Of a DNA stretch of 64,000 nucleotides, positions 22,846 through 32,074 are shown piece by piece (positions within the stretch are counted from its first letter, which is position 1; the number at the start of each line of letters is the position of its first letter). The notes under the pieces were generated by a model that saw only the letters and a program-made list of their open reading frames with translations, ran no database searches and had not been told where the DNA came from. The position numbers and the translations under genes were made by a program. Where the stretch lies: the NCBI RefSeq assembly GCF_000430665.1, contig NZ_AUML01000023.1, forward strand, positions 1 to 64,000, written 5' to 3'. Source of the DNA: Aquimarina muelleri DSM 19832. GTDB taxonomy: Bacteria; Bacteroidota; Bacteroidia; Flavobacteriales; Flavobacteriaceae.

Positions 22846-23409
22846 ATGAAAAAAATTACTTTAATGTTAGTAGCTATTATTTCTCTATCTAATGCTACTG
22901 CACAAATTAGAGTTGGTAAAGCTATTTTACCTTATGAAGAAAATTTTGCTGGTACTGATTTAAAATTGAATGGTGCCGGAATGAGAAAAGTACTTTGGAT
23001 TGATATGTATGCAGGAGGTCTGTATATGGCAAATAAAAGCAATGATCCAAAAGAAATTTTGGATGCTAATGAAACCATGGCAATAAAACTAAACGTTGTG
23101 TCTGGTTTTGTAACGCAAAAAAAAATGATTAAAGCGGTACAAGATGGTTTTGTTAATGCAACATTTGGTAATACAAAAGCTTTAGATGAAAGAATAAACA
23201 AGTTTGTGGGTTTTTTTTCAGAGCCTATTGTTAAAAATGATATTTTTGATTTAGTTTATATAAAAGATAAAGGAATAAAAGCTTTTAAAAACAAGAAAGA
23301 ACTAGGAGATATAGAAGGACGTGATTTTAAATATGCATTATTTAAGATTTGGCTAGGAGACCAACCAGCTAGTGAAGAAATAAAACTAGGTATGTTGGGG
23401 ATACAATAA
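22846..23409 (+). CDS. Chalcone-isomerase-like periplasmic protein, second paralogue
   Basis: The 187-residue product has a signal peptide (MKKITLMLVAIISLSNATAQ) and aligns along its length with the gene before it: LNGAGMRKVLWIDMYAGGLYM and YALFKIWLGDQPASEEIKLGMLG. It has its own promoter at 22747-22779 and is followed by a perfect terminator at 23437. The duplication is old, as identity is moderate. Role unknown, as for its paralogue. Confidence 0.85.
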   Translation: MKKITLMLVAIISLSNATAQIRVGKAILPYEENFAGTDLKLNGAGMRKVLWIDMYAGGLYMANKSNDPKEILDANETMAIKLNVVSGFVTQKKMIKAVQDGFVNATFGNTKALDERINKFVGFFSEPIVKNDIFDLVYIKDKGIKAFKNKKELGDIEGRDFKYALFKIWLGDQPASEEIKLGMLGIQ

Positions 23410-23436
23410 TAGTATTCATTCTATAAAAACAAAAAT

Positions 23437-23468
23437 AAAACCGTATGATTTTAAAATCATACGGTTTT
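23437..23468 (+). terminator. Rho-independent terminator after the second CHI-like gene
   Basis: AAAACCGTATGATTTT pairs perfectly with AAAATCATACGGTTTT, forming a 32-base palindrome followed by more T on the plus strand (TATTTTTT). It is symmetrical, with A on one side and T on the other, so it can work in both directions. Confidence 0.9.
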
Positions 23469-23918
23469 ATTTTTTAAGAAAGATTCCGGTTTTTAGAATC
23501 ATCGCTATTGTTTGATGAATACCCAATAATATTATGTTTATAGGTAGTAGCTCCTGAACAAACAACAAGTTTTATTAACACAATAAAAAGAATTAATTAT
23601 TTCGCTAATTTTTAATCCACATTGTGGAGTTTAATTCTCCGAGGCTCGCCTCGAAAACAAAATATATTTACAGAAGCATACCTCGCGTGAGCTTGCTCTG
23701 AGGTTATTAATTGTGTTTCTATCAGATAATTTTTGATCCCTTAAATAAAAAAGGCAGTAGTTGCAACCGCTAGAAAATTAGTTGCTATTTATTATAAAAT
23801 GGCTACTAAAAAGTAGAATTTAACCCTAAATGCATTATTGAAAATAAAGAAAAATACTTAAAAAATCGATTAATGCAACTTGAAAACATTATTTGTTGAT
23901 TATGATAATGTAGCTTAG
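23469..23918. other. Intergenic stretch with repeat R2
   Basis: Apart from the dispersed repeat at 23611-23713 no gene is seen between the two converging genes. The rest is AT-rich without clear hairpins. A weak motif GGCAGTAGTTGCAACC near 23752 forms no strong structure. Confidence 0.4.
23611..23713 (+). repeat. Dispersed structured repeat, full copy R2
   Basis: About 103 bases with three hairpins: TCCAC-ATT-GTGGA at the left, CGAGGC-TC-GCCTCG in the middle, and a nested one ACCTC-GCGT-GAGC-TT-GCTC-T-GAGGT at the right. Its GC content is well above the surrounding intergenic DNA. Related copies lie at 25286, 32901, 34588 and 18568. All are intergenic. Confidence 0.9.
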
Positions 23919-24428
23919 TTATTTTATTGTTTCCAAAGCTTCTTTTTTACCAAAAAAACTACTATACAATACCAAAATAGCTCCTATCATTATGGAAACA
24001 TCTGCTAAATTAAATATTTCTGTTTTTATGACTACTAAATCTAAAATCATAAAATCGGTTACAGAGCCATACATAATTCTATCAAAGAGATTCCCTATGC
24101 CACCACCAATAATAAATGCAAAACCAATATTAGTTTCTTTTGAGTAATCGGTTTTTATTAGTATTTGTCTTAACAAAAATAAAAGTACAATTATAGGAAG
24201 TATTTGCAATAGGAGTATCTTTAAAATCGGCCCTAAATCAGATCCTAAGCTGTAAGCTGCACCTGTGTTTTCTACTTTAGTTAATACAAAACTGTCCTTA
24301 AAGACTTCAATACGTTCATACGGCTCAATGGTTTTTCTTACTACATTTTTTGAAATCTGATCACAACCTATATTTAAGAAAATTAAGGAAAGAATCAGTA
24401 TCACTCTTATTTTTTTGGTTATTTTCAT
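23919..24428 (-). CDS. lspA: Lipoprotein signal peptidase (signal peptidase II)
   Basis: The 169-residue membrane protease cleaves prolipoprotein signal peptides just before the lipid-modified Cys. Both catalytic Asp regions are present: IGGGIGNLFDRIMYGSVTDF and the C-terminal FNLADVSIMIGA. Four membrane helices are visible. ATG at 24428 is preferred to an in-frame ATG 11 codons upstream because MKITKKIRV directly precedes the first helix. It lies alone on the minus strand. Note the many lipoproteins in this window that depend on it. Confidence 0.95.
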   Translation of the reverse strand: MKITKKIRVILILSLIFLNIGCDQISKNVVRKTIEPYERIEVFKDSFVLTKVENTGAAYSLGSDLGPILKILLLQILPIIVLLFLLRQILIKTDYSKETNIGFAFIIGGGIGNLFDRIMYGSVTDFMILDLVVIKTEIFNLADVSIMIGAILVLYSSFFGKKEALETIK

Positions 24429-24605
24429 TTTCACTAAAAAATTAATGTTGTTTCTTTTCAAATGTAATATAAACTAGCCAGATGATAAGTAGTCTGTTGT
24501 TTTTATATTTTAGAAGAAGATAGTTTTTTGAACGGTAAATTATACAAGTTAATAGGGTAAATAGATGATTGGTTAAATACTGGCGATGAGGTCGATTAAA
24601 GTATA

Positions 24606-25148
24606 TTAATCTCTAGGTGTTAAAATCTTATAAAGAACGCATTTTTTCAGCCGTTCATTATCGAGTAACCTAGGGTGTTCAAAAGTTTTTGTTTGTTGCA
24701 TTCCTATTTTTTTCATAATCAATTCTGATTTTTTATTTATTTGAGGAGCAGTAGAGTATATCTTTTTTAGCCCAATATTGTTAAAGCCAAAATTTAAACA
24801 CGCTATAGCGCCTTCAGTTGCGTATCCTTTATTCCAAATACTTTTTTTAAGCCGCCAACCAATATCGATAAAAACTCCCATATCATCTAAATAAGTTTGT
24901 TCTGCTAAACCTATAAACCCGATAAGTTCGCCTGTACCTAATAAATCCACTGCAAAGTAACAGAATCCTTTTTCTATATACATGTTTTGCATTCTAATAA
25001 TAAATGCCTTAGAGTCTTCTTTAGTTGGCTTAAAAGAAAAAAATTCCATTACATCCTCATCGCTATTAATTTGGGTTAATATTTCTAGATCATTGGATTT
25101 CCAATTACGAAAACCCAAACGTTTAGATTTAAAAAGATAAGGAGTCAT
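24606..25148 (-). CDS. GNAT-family N-acetyltransferase (RimJ/RimL type)
   Basis: The 180-residue protein opens TPYLFKSKRLGFRNWKSND, continues with GFIGLAEQTYLDD and the acetyl-CoA-binding segment WNKGYATEGAIACLNFGFN with the R/Q-x-x-G-x-G/A-like loop, then KKIYSTAPQINKKSELIMKKIGM. Such enzymes acetylate ribosomal proteins, small amines or antibiotics; the substrate here cannot be read from sequence. It is single, 178 bases upstream of lspA on the same strand. Confidence 0.9.
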   Translation of the reverse strand: MTPYLFKSKRLGFRNWKSNDLEILTQINSDEDVMEFFSFKPTKEDSKAFIIRMQNMYIEKGFCYFAVDLLGTGELIGFIGLAEQTYLDDMGVFIDIGWRLKKSIWNKGYATEGAIACLNFGFNNIGLKKIYSTAPQINKKSELIMKKIGMQQTKTFEHPRLLDNERLKKCVLYKILTPRD

Positions 25149-25285
25149 TATTTAGATAGTATTATACAATTCAAAACATAAAAAAGTAAATATAGTATAA
25201 CCTCTTTAAAAGAAAAGCCTGTTCTTGTTTTACTACATAAAAACAGGAACAGGTTTCTCTTTATTTTTTAATTTATATTGTAGAA

Positions 25286-25387
25286 TTTAATCCACATTGT
25301 GGAGTTTAATTCTCCGAAACTAGCTTCGAAAACAAAATATATTGAAACATACCTCGCGTGAGCTTCTTCTTCTGTGGTTGTGGTTTA
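25286..25387 (+). repeat. Dispersed structured repeat, copy R3
   Basis: Starts TTTAATCCACATTGTGGAGT and keeps TTCGAAAACAAAATATATT and CATACCTCGCGTGAGCTTC, as in R2. The right-hand hairpin is decayed here. It lies between the GNAT gene and the haem-motif lipoprotein gene, ending close to the stop codon of the latter. Confidence 0.85.
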
Positions 25388-25394
25388 GTATATT

Positions 25395-26834
25395 CTACTC
25401 TTTTTGTATAAATAATTCATTAAATTCTTTTGTTTTTAATGTATTTACTTCTTCTAAAGTTTTTCCTGTACTATGTTCTAAGTATCCATTAAATATATGA
25501 CTAAGATATAAAGGAGACTTAGCATTATCCTCATTAAAATTTTCAGAATTGTGACATACAAAACAATTTACTAAGTTACCTGCGTTGATCTTGTGTACAT
25601 CACTTTGAAAAGTTTGCGTATACGTTTCCATAGTAAGATTAGCAAGATTTAAAGACCCTCTGGCAATAGATCCTTTTGTAGCATGAGAGATTGTGTCGGC
25701 TAGATTTCGTATAGTGTCTGCTTGTTTTTTAGGCGATAATCCATCGGTGTTAATCCAAAGCCCTCCGTTATAAAAATAGTTTTTCCAAACGTCCTCAAGC
25801 TTTGAGTGCACACAGGAATTAATTTTTGTTATATTATCATAATTTTCAGGTTCTTTCTGACTGGTTTCCATAAAGTCATTACCTTGTGTTCTGGGTACTC
25901 CTAGTTCAAAAAGAGTAAAAGCTTTATTTAGCTCTTTAGGTTGATTACCACTCCATATTATTCCATTTATAGAAGACGTATTCCCTTTACCAAATATTAA
26001 TTTTTCATCAGTAGAGGATACGGTATTGGTTTTCCAATCATAGTTTGGAGCCATATCATTATGCTCAAAAGTTGCCCATATAAATTCTGGATGATTTATA
26101 ACTACTCCTACCACATGCATTCCTAACAGAGCAACATCCTGAACAGTGTATTTGTTATTTTCATAAATAGCCGCTTTAGTTTGGTAGTATTCAGAAAGCT
26201 TATCTGCTGGGATTGCGCTTGTCTTTACCCAAGATACTTTTAATTCTAAGGATCCTACAGGAAATGTTTCAGAATTATTGCGAGGTATAATTTCTTCGAG
26301 AATTGCATTTTTAAAATAATCTGCTGCTATTTTTAAGGTATCATCTATATGGATAGAGTAGTACACCGTATCTGATTTTTGGATACTGGAATTAAACTGA
26401 GAGTTGGTTTTTAAAATCCCACTAGAACCAGCTTGATGTATATCTCCAAGAACCAAAGATTGCCCTAATTGTGGTTGTACAGGGATCATTAAGCTGCTAA
26501 CTTGTATAAGCTTATTCTCAAAAACTGTTTTTTTACCTTCAGGTTTGGTTAGCCATAAAAACTTTTGCCATGCCCATTGTTGAAAAATACAATTGGTAGT
26601 ACTGGTAGTATCAAAAGGGCTTCCTTTACCTTCTTCTGGAGGAGGTGTTTGTGCGTGTGGAAACCAGCTAGAACTACAATTACAATCGTCCTTATTTTCT
26701 TTTGTGTTTTCATAAGCAACAGGAGGTTGAGGATCCGTCTTTTCTTTTTTATTGGTATTACATGAAATAACAATAAGAAAAAGAGAGAAAATTGCTAATA
26801 GATAGCTTACGGGATAGGTAAATTTAGTATTCAT
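25395..26834 (-). CDS. Lipoprotein with one haem c-binding motif
   Basis: The 479-residue product has a lipoprotein signal (YLLAIFSLFLIVISC, Cys25), a proline-rich linker, and an N-terminal mature block with IFQQWAWQKFLWLTKPEG. Near the C-terminus NLVNCFVCHNSENF holds a CxxCH haem c-binding motif. It is probably a periplasmic monohaem cytochrome-like protein. The rest I do not recognise. It is a single minus-strand gene between repeat R3 and the beta-helix lipoprotein, 117 bases after the latter's stop codon. Electron partner unknown. Confidence 0.6.
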   Translation of the reverse strand: MNTKFTYPVSYLLAIFSLFLIVISCNTNKKEKTDPQPPVAYENTKENKDDCNCSSSWFPHAQTPPPEEGKGSPFDTTSTTNCIFQQWAWQKFLWLTKPEGKKTVFENKLIQVSSLMIPVQPQLGQSLVLGDIHQAGSSGILKTNSQFNSSIQKSDTVYYSIHIDDTLKIAADYFKNAILEEIIPRNNSETFPVGSLELKVSWVKTSAIPADKLSEYYQTKAAIYENNKYTVQDVALLGMHVVGVVINHPEFIWATFEHNDMAPNYDWKTNTVSSTDEKLIFGKGNTSSINGIIWSGNQPKELNKAFTLFELGVPRTQGNDFMETSQKEPENYDNITKINSCVHSKLEDVWKNYFYNGGLWINTDGLSPKKQADTIRNLADTISHATKGSIARGSLNLANLTMETYTQTFQSDVHKINAGNLVNCFVCHNSENFNEDNAKSPLYLSHIFNGYLEHSTGKTLEEVNTLKTKEFNELFIQKE

Positions 26835-26951
26835 TTGCGTAAATTAATATTGGTTAGTTACTCAAATATACTATTTATACTATTTGTTTTCTATAGGTAT
26901 TTACCCCTTTTATGGAATAAAGGTTATTTATGTTTTTACTATGGATTTACT

Positions 26952-28508
26952 TTAATTAGATTCTAGAGATACATCAAAATCAGTACTTTCATAGGCTCCA
27001 ATATCAGGAGATGTAGCATTTCTGGGAACACCTAAGATATCAGATCCCATTGTTGGAGTAGAAGCTTTTCCGTTTGCAGCAGAATTTCTGTTAATATTAA
27101 GCATGTTTTTAAAAGGTTTTTTAAAAGCAGGATCTTCATTAAATATATTATTTTCAAATAAAGCAGTATTTGTAAAATCATATAAAGGGTTACTGCTAAA
27201 TTGATCTCCAGTATCCTTAAACTTAAGTAGACAATTTTTGAAATTGTAATTAAAAGCAGTGCCATCTACTTTGCTAAAAAGTATTTCCAGATCCTGATTA
27301 CCATAAATAATACAATTTGTAAAATTGGCAGCAAGCAAATCAGCTATAACAATATCTGTTTCATTAACTTTTAAATTATTATCTATAAGTACTGTAGGGA
27401 GCTCTCTAAATCCAGTTCCTATGCTAGAATAATTGGTAAAGGTACAATGATTAAAATTATAGGTTCCGCCCAAAGAACAGTTAAGAGATACTTGCCCAGC
27501 ATTATTAATTACCAAATTATCTCCTAATATATTTCCTGTACGCGCAAGAAGTCCTACATTAGAGCTATTATATATTTGCGTGTTTTTAATAATTAATGTT
27601 GGATCAGTACCACCATCATTAGAGTCCATAAGTATTCCTACAGTAGCATTTTTTATAGTTGTATGATTTATAGAGTGGTTAGTGCTTCCTGCAGTAAGCC
27701 AAATAGTGCCCCATTGTCCTGGGATATCACTAAAACCAGATTCTAAACGATCTCCTTTAAAAATAACTTCATTTTCTAACAATTCAGTATCTGTACTAGG
27801 TTTTCCATTACTATGTAATGTGCCTCCATTAGCAACTATGATACCTGAATTTGCATGAAAATATATTCTTGCACCAGCGTCTATTGTTAATGTTTTGCCG
27901 CTTGGTACTGCTGCATATCCATAAATAACATAAGGTTTTTCGTTAGTAAACTTAAGTTGATTGTCTTGTAGAGAAAACCCCTCAATCTTAACTTCATTGT
28001 CCGTTCCCAGAGGTAAGGTTTCAATCTCTCCTGTCATTGTATTTCTGGAAGGGAACAAAAATGTAGCGTCTTTAACTAAGGTAACCAAATCTACATCTTG
28101 TTGATTTCCTGCAGTATCAAATAGTATTCGATCTGTGTATAAAAACTCGGTATCTGTAGTTTGATCAGTTATATTAGTAGTGGTTTCTACAAAAACAAAT
28201 ATGCTATCCTTAGCTAATATTTGTATGTTATTAAAAGATTTTCCAGAAATTCCATCTACGTTAAGTCTATAATTAGAAGTTTCTCCACGTTCTAAAGTAA
28301 TTGTAGGTATAGTTAAATCTTCACCAGTTCGGTTATAAACTTTAAATCGATATGTACTAGAGCCTATATTAGTAAAAACAGTATCCAAAAATAGAGTGTC
28401 TTTAGAAAAATGTAGGTTTCCTATGCTGGGAGCAGATTCGAAATCATTACGACAAGAGCTCCATAAGATTAATAGTGCAAGTAATAAAAAAGAAGATAAA
28501 TAACGCAT
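26952..28508 (-). CDS. Lipoprotein with right-handed parallel beta-helix
   Basis: The 518-residue product starts at ATG 28508 (MRYLSSFLLLALLILWSSC, lipobox SSC). After an N-terminal beta domain (about 30-190) comes an Asn- and Gly-rich region with regular short strands (GIIVANGGTLHSNGKPS, NTQIYNSSNVGLLARTGN, NNAGQVSLNCSLGGTYNF), typical of a pectate-lyase-like beta-helix. It ends GSDILGVPRNATSPDIGAYE, a common closing block of such surface proteins. Probably envelope-anchored and carbohydrate-facing; no catalytic residues are seen. An upstream start is less likely. Confidence 0.75.
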   Translation of the reverse strand: MRYLSSFLLLALLILWSSCRNDFESAPSIGNLHFSKDTLFLDTVFTNIGSSTYRFKVYNRTGEDLTIPTITLERGETSNYRLNVDGISGKSFNNIQILAKDSIFVFVETTTNITDQTTDTEFLYTDRILFDTAGNQQDVDLVTLVKDATFLFPSRNTMTGEIETLPLGTDNEVKIEGFSLQDNQLKFTNEKPYVIYGYAAVPSGKTLTIDAGARIYFHANSGIIVANGGTLHSNGKPSTDTELLENEVIFKGDRLESGFSDIPGQWGTIWLTAGSTNHSINHTTIKNATVGILMDSNDGGTDPTLIIKNTQIYNSSNVGLLARTGNILGDNLVINNAGQVSLNCSLGGTYNFNHCTFTNYSSIGTGFRELPTVLIDNNLKVNETDIVIADLLAANFTNCIIYGNQDLEILFSKVDGTAFNYNFKNCLLKFKDTGDQFSSNPLYDFTNTALFENNIFNEDPAFKKPFKNMLNINRNSAANGKASTPTMGSDILGVPRNATSPDIGAYESTDFDVSLESN

Positions 28509-28724
28509 ATTTGTTGGTAAAGGTCTTAATAGTTTAGTAATAAAATAGATAAAGTATTTAAATTGCAAATTAGTAAAGATTTTTGTTTTTACAACTTTAT
28601 GGTTTCAATCTTTCGTCTATTTTATTCTCTCTATTTATCTAAGTATAACTTTTGGTTTTTCTGAATATTGTTTTTTATTATAAATTTGGCAAGATTCGCG
28701 CTTCTGTAAGAAGTAAAACATTTG

Positions 28725-28732
28725 TACATTTG
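28725..28732 (+). promoter_or_regulatory. -7 element of lpdA
   Basis: TACATTTG matches the TAnnTTTG consensus, 38 bases before the lpdA ATG. No good -33 TTG at 17-23 bases was found. Confidence 0.45.
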
Positions 28733-28769
28733 CTTTACATAATTAATACGCACAACATAATAATCTATT

Positions 28770-30176
28770 ATGAGTACATATGATGTAGCCATTATTGGCT
28801 CTGGACCTGGTGGATATGTGGCCGCTATTCGATGCGCACAACTAGGAATGAAAACCGCAATAATCGAAAAATATACCACTCTAGGTGGGACTTGTCTTAA
28901 TGTTGGGTGTATCCCAAGTAAAGCATTGTTAGACTCTTCTCATCATTATGAGCATGCTGTAAAACACTTTGCAGATCATGGAATCGAAATACCAGGAGAG
29001 GTAAAGATTAACCTTGAAAAAATGATTGCTCGTAAACAAGCTGTAGTAGACCAGACTTGTGATGGCGTTAGTTTTTTGATGAAAAAAAATAAGATAGATG
29101 TTTTTGAAGGCATTGGAGCTTTTAAAGATGCTACGCATATTAATATAACAAAGACTGATGGAGCTGTAGAAACTATCGAAGCAAAAAACACTATTATTGC
29201 TACAGGTTCTAAACCATCAACTCTGCCGTTTATTAAAATAGATAAAAAACGAGTAATTACTTCTACAGAGATGCTAACTCTTAAAGAAGTGCCTAAACAT
29301 CTTGTGATTATTGGAGGAGGAGTTATAGGTTTGGAACTTGGACAAGTATACCGCCGTTTAGGAGCACAAGTTTCTGTAGTAGAATATATGGATAGAATTA
29401 TCCCAGGAATGGATAAAGCGCTATCTAAAGAGTTACAGAAAGTAATGAAAAAGCAAGGAGTAAAGTTTTATACTTCTCATAAAGTTACAGGAGTAAAAGC
29501 GACTGCAAAAGAGGTTACTATTACTGCGGATGATAAAAAAGGAAATCCGGTAGAGTTTAAAGGAGACTATTGTTTAGTATCTGTTGGTCGTAGACCATAT
29601 ACCGATGGATTAAATGCAGAAGCAGCAGGAGTAAAACTTAACGATAGAGGACAAGTTGAGGTTAATGATCACTTACAAACAAGTGCATCCAACATTTATG
29701 CTATTGGAGATGTAATAAAAGGTGCTATGTTAGCACATAAAGCCGAAGAAGAAGGAACTTTTGTTGCAGAAACTTTAGCGGGACAAAAACCACATATTGA
29801 TTATAACTTAATCCCAGGAGTAGTATATACTTGGCCAGAAGTTGCTGCTGTAGGTAAAACAGAAGAAGAGTTAATAGAAGCAGGGGTAAAGTATAAATCA
29901 GGGCAATTTCCATTTAGAGCATTGGGTAGATCTAGGGCTAGTGGAGATTTAGATGGGTTTGTAAAAATCCTAGCAGACGAAACTACAGATGAGGTATTAG
30001 GGGTACATATGATTGGAGCACGTTGTGCCGATCTTATTGCCGAAGCAGTTACTGCAATGGAGTTTAGAGCATCTGCCGAGGATATTTCTCGAATGTCACA
30101 TGCACATCCAACCTTTACAGAAGCTGTAAAAGAGGCTGCTTTAGCTGCTACAGATAATAGAGCATTACATGTCTAA
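28770..30176 (+). CDS. lpdA: Dihydrolipoyl dehydrogenase (E3)
   Basis: The 468-residue flavoenzyme reoxidises the lipoyl arm of 2-oxo acid dehydrogenase and glycine-cleavage complexes, passing electrons to NAD. The FAD-binding GSGPGGY at about 11-17, the redox-active disulphide in GGTCLNVGC, the NAD-binding GGGVIGLELG, and the C-terminal HAHPTFTEAVKEAAL with the catalytic His-Glu pair are all present. It is monocistronic: a strong terminator follows at 30191-30238. Confidence 0.97.
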   Translation: MSTYDVAIIGSGPGGYVAAIRCAQLGMKTAIIEKYTTLGGTCLNVGCIPSKALLDSSHHYEHAVKHFADHGIEIPGEVKINLEKMIARKQAVVDQTCDGVSFLMKKNKIDVFEGIGAFKDATHINITKTDGAVETIEAKNTIIATGSKPSTLPFIKIDKKRVITSTEMLTLKEVPKHLVIIGGGVIGLELGQVYRRLGAQVSVVEYMDRIIPGMDKALSKELQKVMKKQGVKFYTSHKVTGVKATAKEVTITADDKKGNPVEFKGDYCLVSVGRRPYTDGLNAEAAGVKLNDRGQVEVNDHLQTSASNIYAIGDVIKGAMLAHKAEEEGTFVAETLAGQKPHIDYNLIPGVVYTWPEVAAVGKTEEELIEAGVKYKSGQFPFRALGRSRASGDLDGFVKILADETTDEVLGVHMIGARCADLIAEAVTAMEFRASAEDISRMSHAHPTFTEAVKEAALAATDNRALHV

Positions 30177-30190
30177 AAGAAAATTTAGAT

Positions 30191-30238
30191 AAAAGAAAAA
30201 TTCCCGATTAAAATATTTTAATCGGGAATTTTTCTTTT
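30191..30238 (+). terminator. Bidirectional terminator between lpdA and the ABC exporter
   Basis: AAAAGAAAAATTCCCGATTA pairs with TAATCGGGAATTTTTCTTTT, a near-perfect 22-bp palindrome with AAAT/ATTT centre. It ends lpdA on the plus strand and could also end the ABC gene on the minus strand (stop 30300). Confidence 0.9.
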
Positions 30239-30299
30239 ATCTAGTTTTTATGCGACCCATCGCAATATGGGGATTACTAGTTTGTTTACAAGATTCATT

Positions 30300-32072
30300 C
30301 TAAATCCTTGCTTGATAGGTATACAAATCAAAGTACCTGCCTTCTGAAGAGATTAATTCTTCATGAGTGCCTCTTTCGGCTATTTTGCCCGATTCTATAA
30401 CTAAAATTTGATCGGCTTTTTTGATCGTACTTAATCTATGTGCAATAACAAAAGTAGTTCTGCCTTTCATTAATTGATTTAAACTTTTTTGTATTAAAGC
30501 TTCACTTTCTGTATCCAGATTAGAGGTTGCTTCATCTAATATGATAATTTTTGGATCTGCCAAAATAGCTCTTGCAATAGCAATTCGTTGTCTTTGCCCT
30601 CCAGATAGTTTTACTCCTCGTTCTCCTATTAAAGTATTTAATCCATCTTCAAAACGATCTGTAAACTCGTTTACATAAGCTGCATTAACCGCTTTTTGTA
30701 CTTGTTCTTCTGTTGCATTTGGTTTTGGGAACATTATATTTTGTAGTATAGTACCTTCAAATAAAAATTCGTCTTGTAAAACAACTCCAAGGTTACGACG
30801 ATAGCTATGCAGTTTTACTTTAGAGATATCGTTGCCATCTACAGTAATAAGTCCTGATTTTGGATTCAAAAAAGTAGCAGACAAGCCTGCAATTGTAGAT
30901 TTTCCAGATCCAGAACTACCCACCAACGCAGTTACAGTACCTGATGGAGCATTAAAACTGATGTTATGTATAACGTTTTTTTCTTCTTGATAGGCAAACG
31001 AAACATTGTCAAAAATAATATTTCCTTTTATATCCTTAAGCTCTATAGTTCGATCCTGTATTTCTTCTTCAGGAGTCATATTCATTAACTCTTCTGTACG
31101 ATCTAGACCTGCCAATGCTTCGGTTAATTGGCTTCCGATATTACTCATTTGCACGATAGGGGCGATCATAAATCCAAGTAATAACGTAAAAGAAAGAAAA
31201 TCACCAATAGTTAGTTCGCCTATAATAATTTTGTAACCACCAATCCCCATAATGCCTGTAGAAGCAATACCTAATAAAAAAGTAGCAGAACTAGTCATTA
31301 ATGCGGTTGTGGTTAAGCTCTTTTTTACATTTTGAAATAAACGATCTACTCCTTCTTCAAATATTTTGTTTTCTTGTTCTTCTGCATTAAAGCCTTTTAT
31401 TACTCTAACTCCAGCAAGTGTTTCGGTTAGTCTACCTGTTACCTCGGAATTAATAACTCCTCTTTTTCTAAAAATAGGTCGAATAAATTTAAAAGCTTTT
31501 AATGCTATCACACCAAATATAGAAACAGGTACCAATACAAATAAGGTCATTGACGGGCTAATACGAATTAATAAAATTAATGAGATAATAGCGGTAATAG
31601 TGCCACCTACTAATTGTACTAATCCTGTACCGATTAAATTTCGTACCCCTTCTACATCATTCATGATACGAGATACCAAAGCTCCTGATTTTGTGTTGTC
31701 AAAAAAACTAATAGGTAAAGAGAGTACTTTTTTTTGTACCTGTGCCCGTAATTCTGAAATTAAAAATTGTGCTTGTACACTAAGTATTCGCGTTAAAAGA
31801 TAGGAGGTTATAGATTGTATTAAAATAGCAGCAGCTACACTAATTAATAATAACTGTAACATTTTAAAATCTTTTTTAGCAATAACATCATCCATTAAGT
31901 ATTTAGTAGCCATAGGTAGTACTAGACTAGCTAATCTGCTAAGTACAATTAATAATAACCCAATCAAAACAAGGTTTTTTCTTGGCCAAATAATGGTTTT
32001 GAACGCCTGACCAATGCTAACTTTGGATTTTTTTTTATCTTTTTGGGTAGAGTTATTTTGAAATTCTCTCAT
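30300..32072 (-). CDS. ABC exporter, fused membrane and ATPase domains (MsbA-like)
   Basis: The 590-residue half-transporter has six membrane helices over about 30-310 and a C-terminal ATPase: Walker A GSSGSGKST, signature LSGGQRQRIAIARAIL, Walker B KIIILDEATS and the H loop VIAHRLS. It works as a homodimer exporting lipids, peptides or drugs. It is encoded two bases after the metallo-beta-lactamase gene, so the two are one operon. That layout suggests an envelope or antibiotic-related role, but MsbA-like genes are often near unrelated ones. Confidence 0.93.
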   Translation of the reverse strand: MREFQNNSTQKDKKKSKVSIGQAFKTIIWPRKNLVLIGLLLIVLSRLASLVLPMATKYLMDDVIAKKDFKMLQLLLISVAAAILIQSITSYLLTRILSVQAQFLISELRAQVQKKVLSLPISFFDNTKSGALVSRIMNDVEGVRNLIGTGLVQLVGGTITAIISLILLIRISPSMTLFVLVPVSIFGVIALKAFKFIRPIFRKRGVINSEVTGRLTETLAGVRVIKGFNAEEQENKIFEEGVDRLFQNVKKSLTTTALMTSSATFLLGIASTGIMGIGGYKIIIGELTIGDFLSFTLLLGFMIAPIVQMSNIGSQLTEALAGLDRTEELMNMTPEEEIQDRTIELKDIKGNIIFDNVSFAYQEEKNVIHNISFNAPSGTVTALVGSSGSGKSTIAGLSATFLNPKSGLITVDGNDISKVKLHSYRRNLGVVLQDEFLFEGTILQNIMFPKPNATEEQVQKAVNAAYVNEFTDRFEDGLNTLIGERGVKLSGGQRQRIAIARAILADPKIIILDEATSNLDTESEALIQKSLNQLMKGRTTFVIAHRLSTIKKADQILVIESGKIAERGTHEELISSEGRYFDLYTYQARI

Positions 32073-32074
32073 GT

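Noticed and set aside
22132..23409. Flavonoid chalcone isomerase activity
   Set aside because: The bacterial family shares the fold, but no evidence of flavonoid substrates exists here; only CHI-like naming is used.
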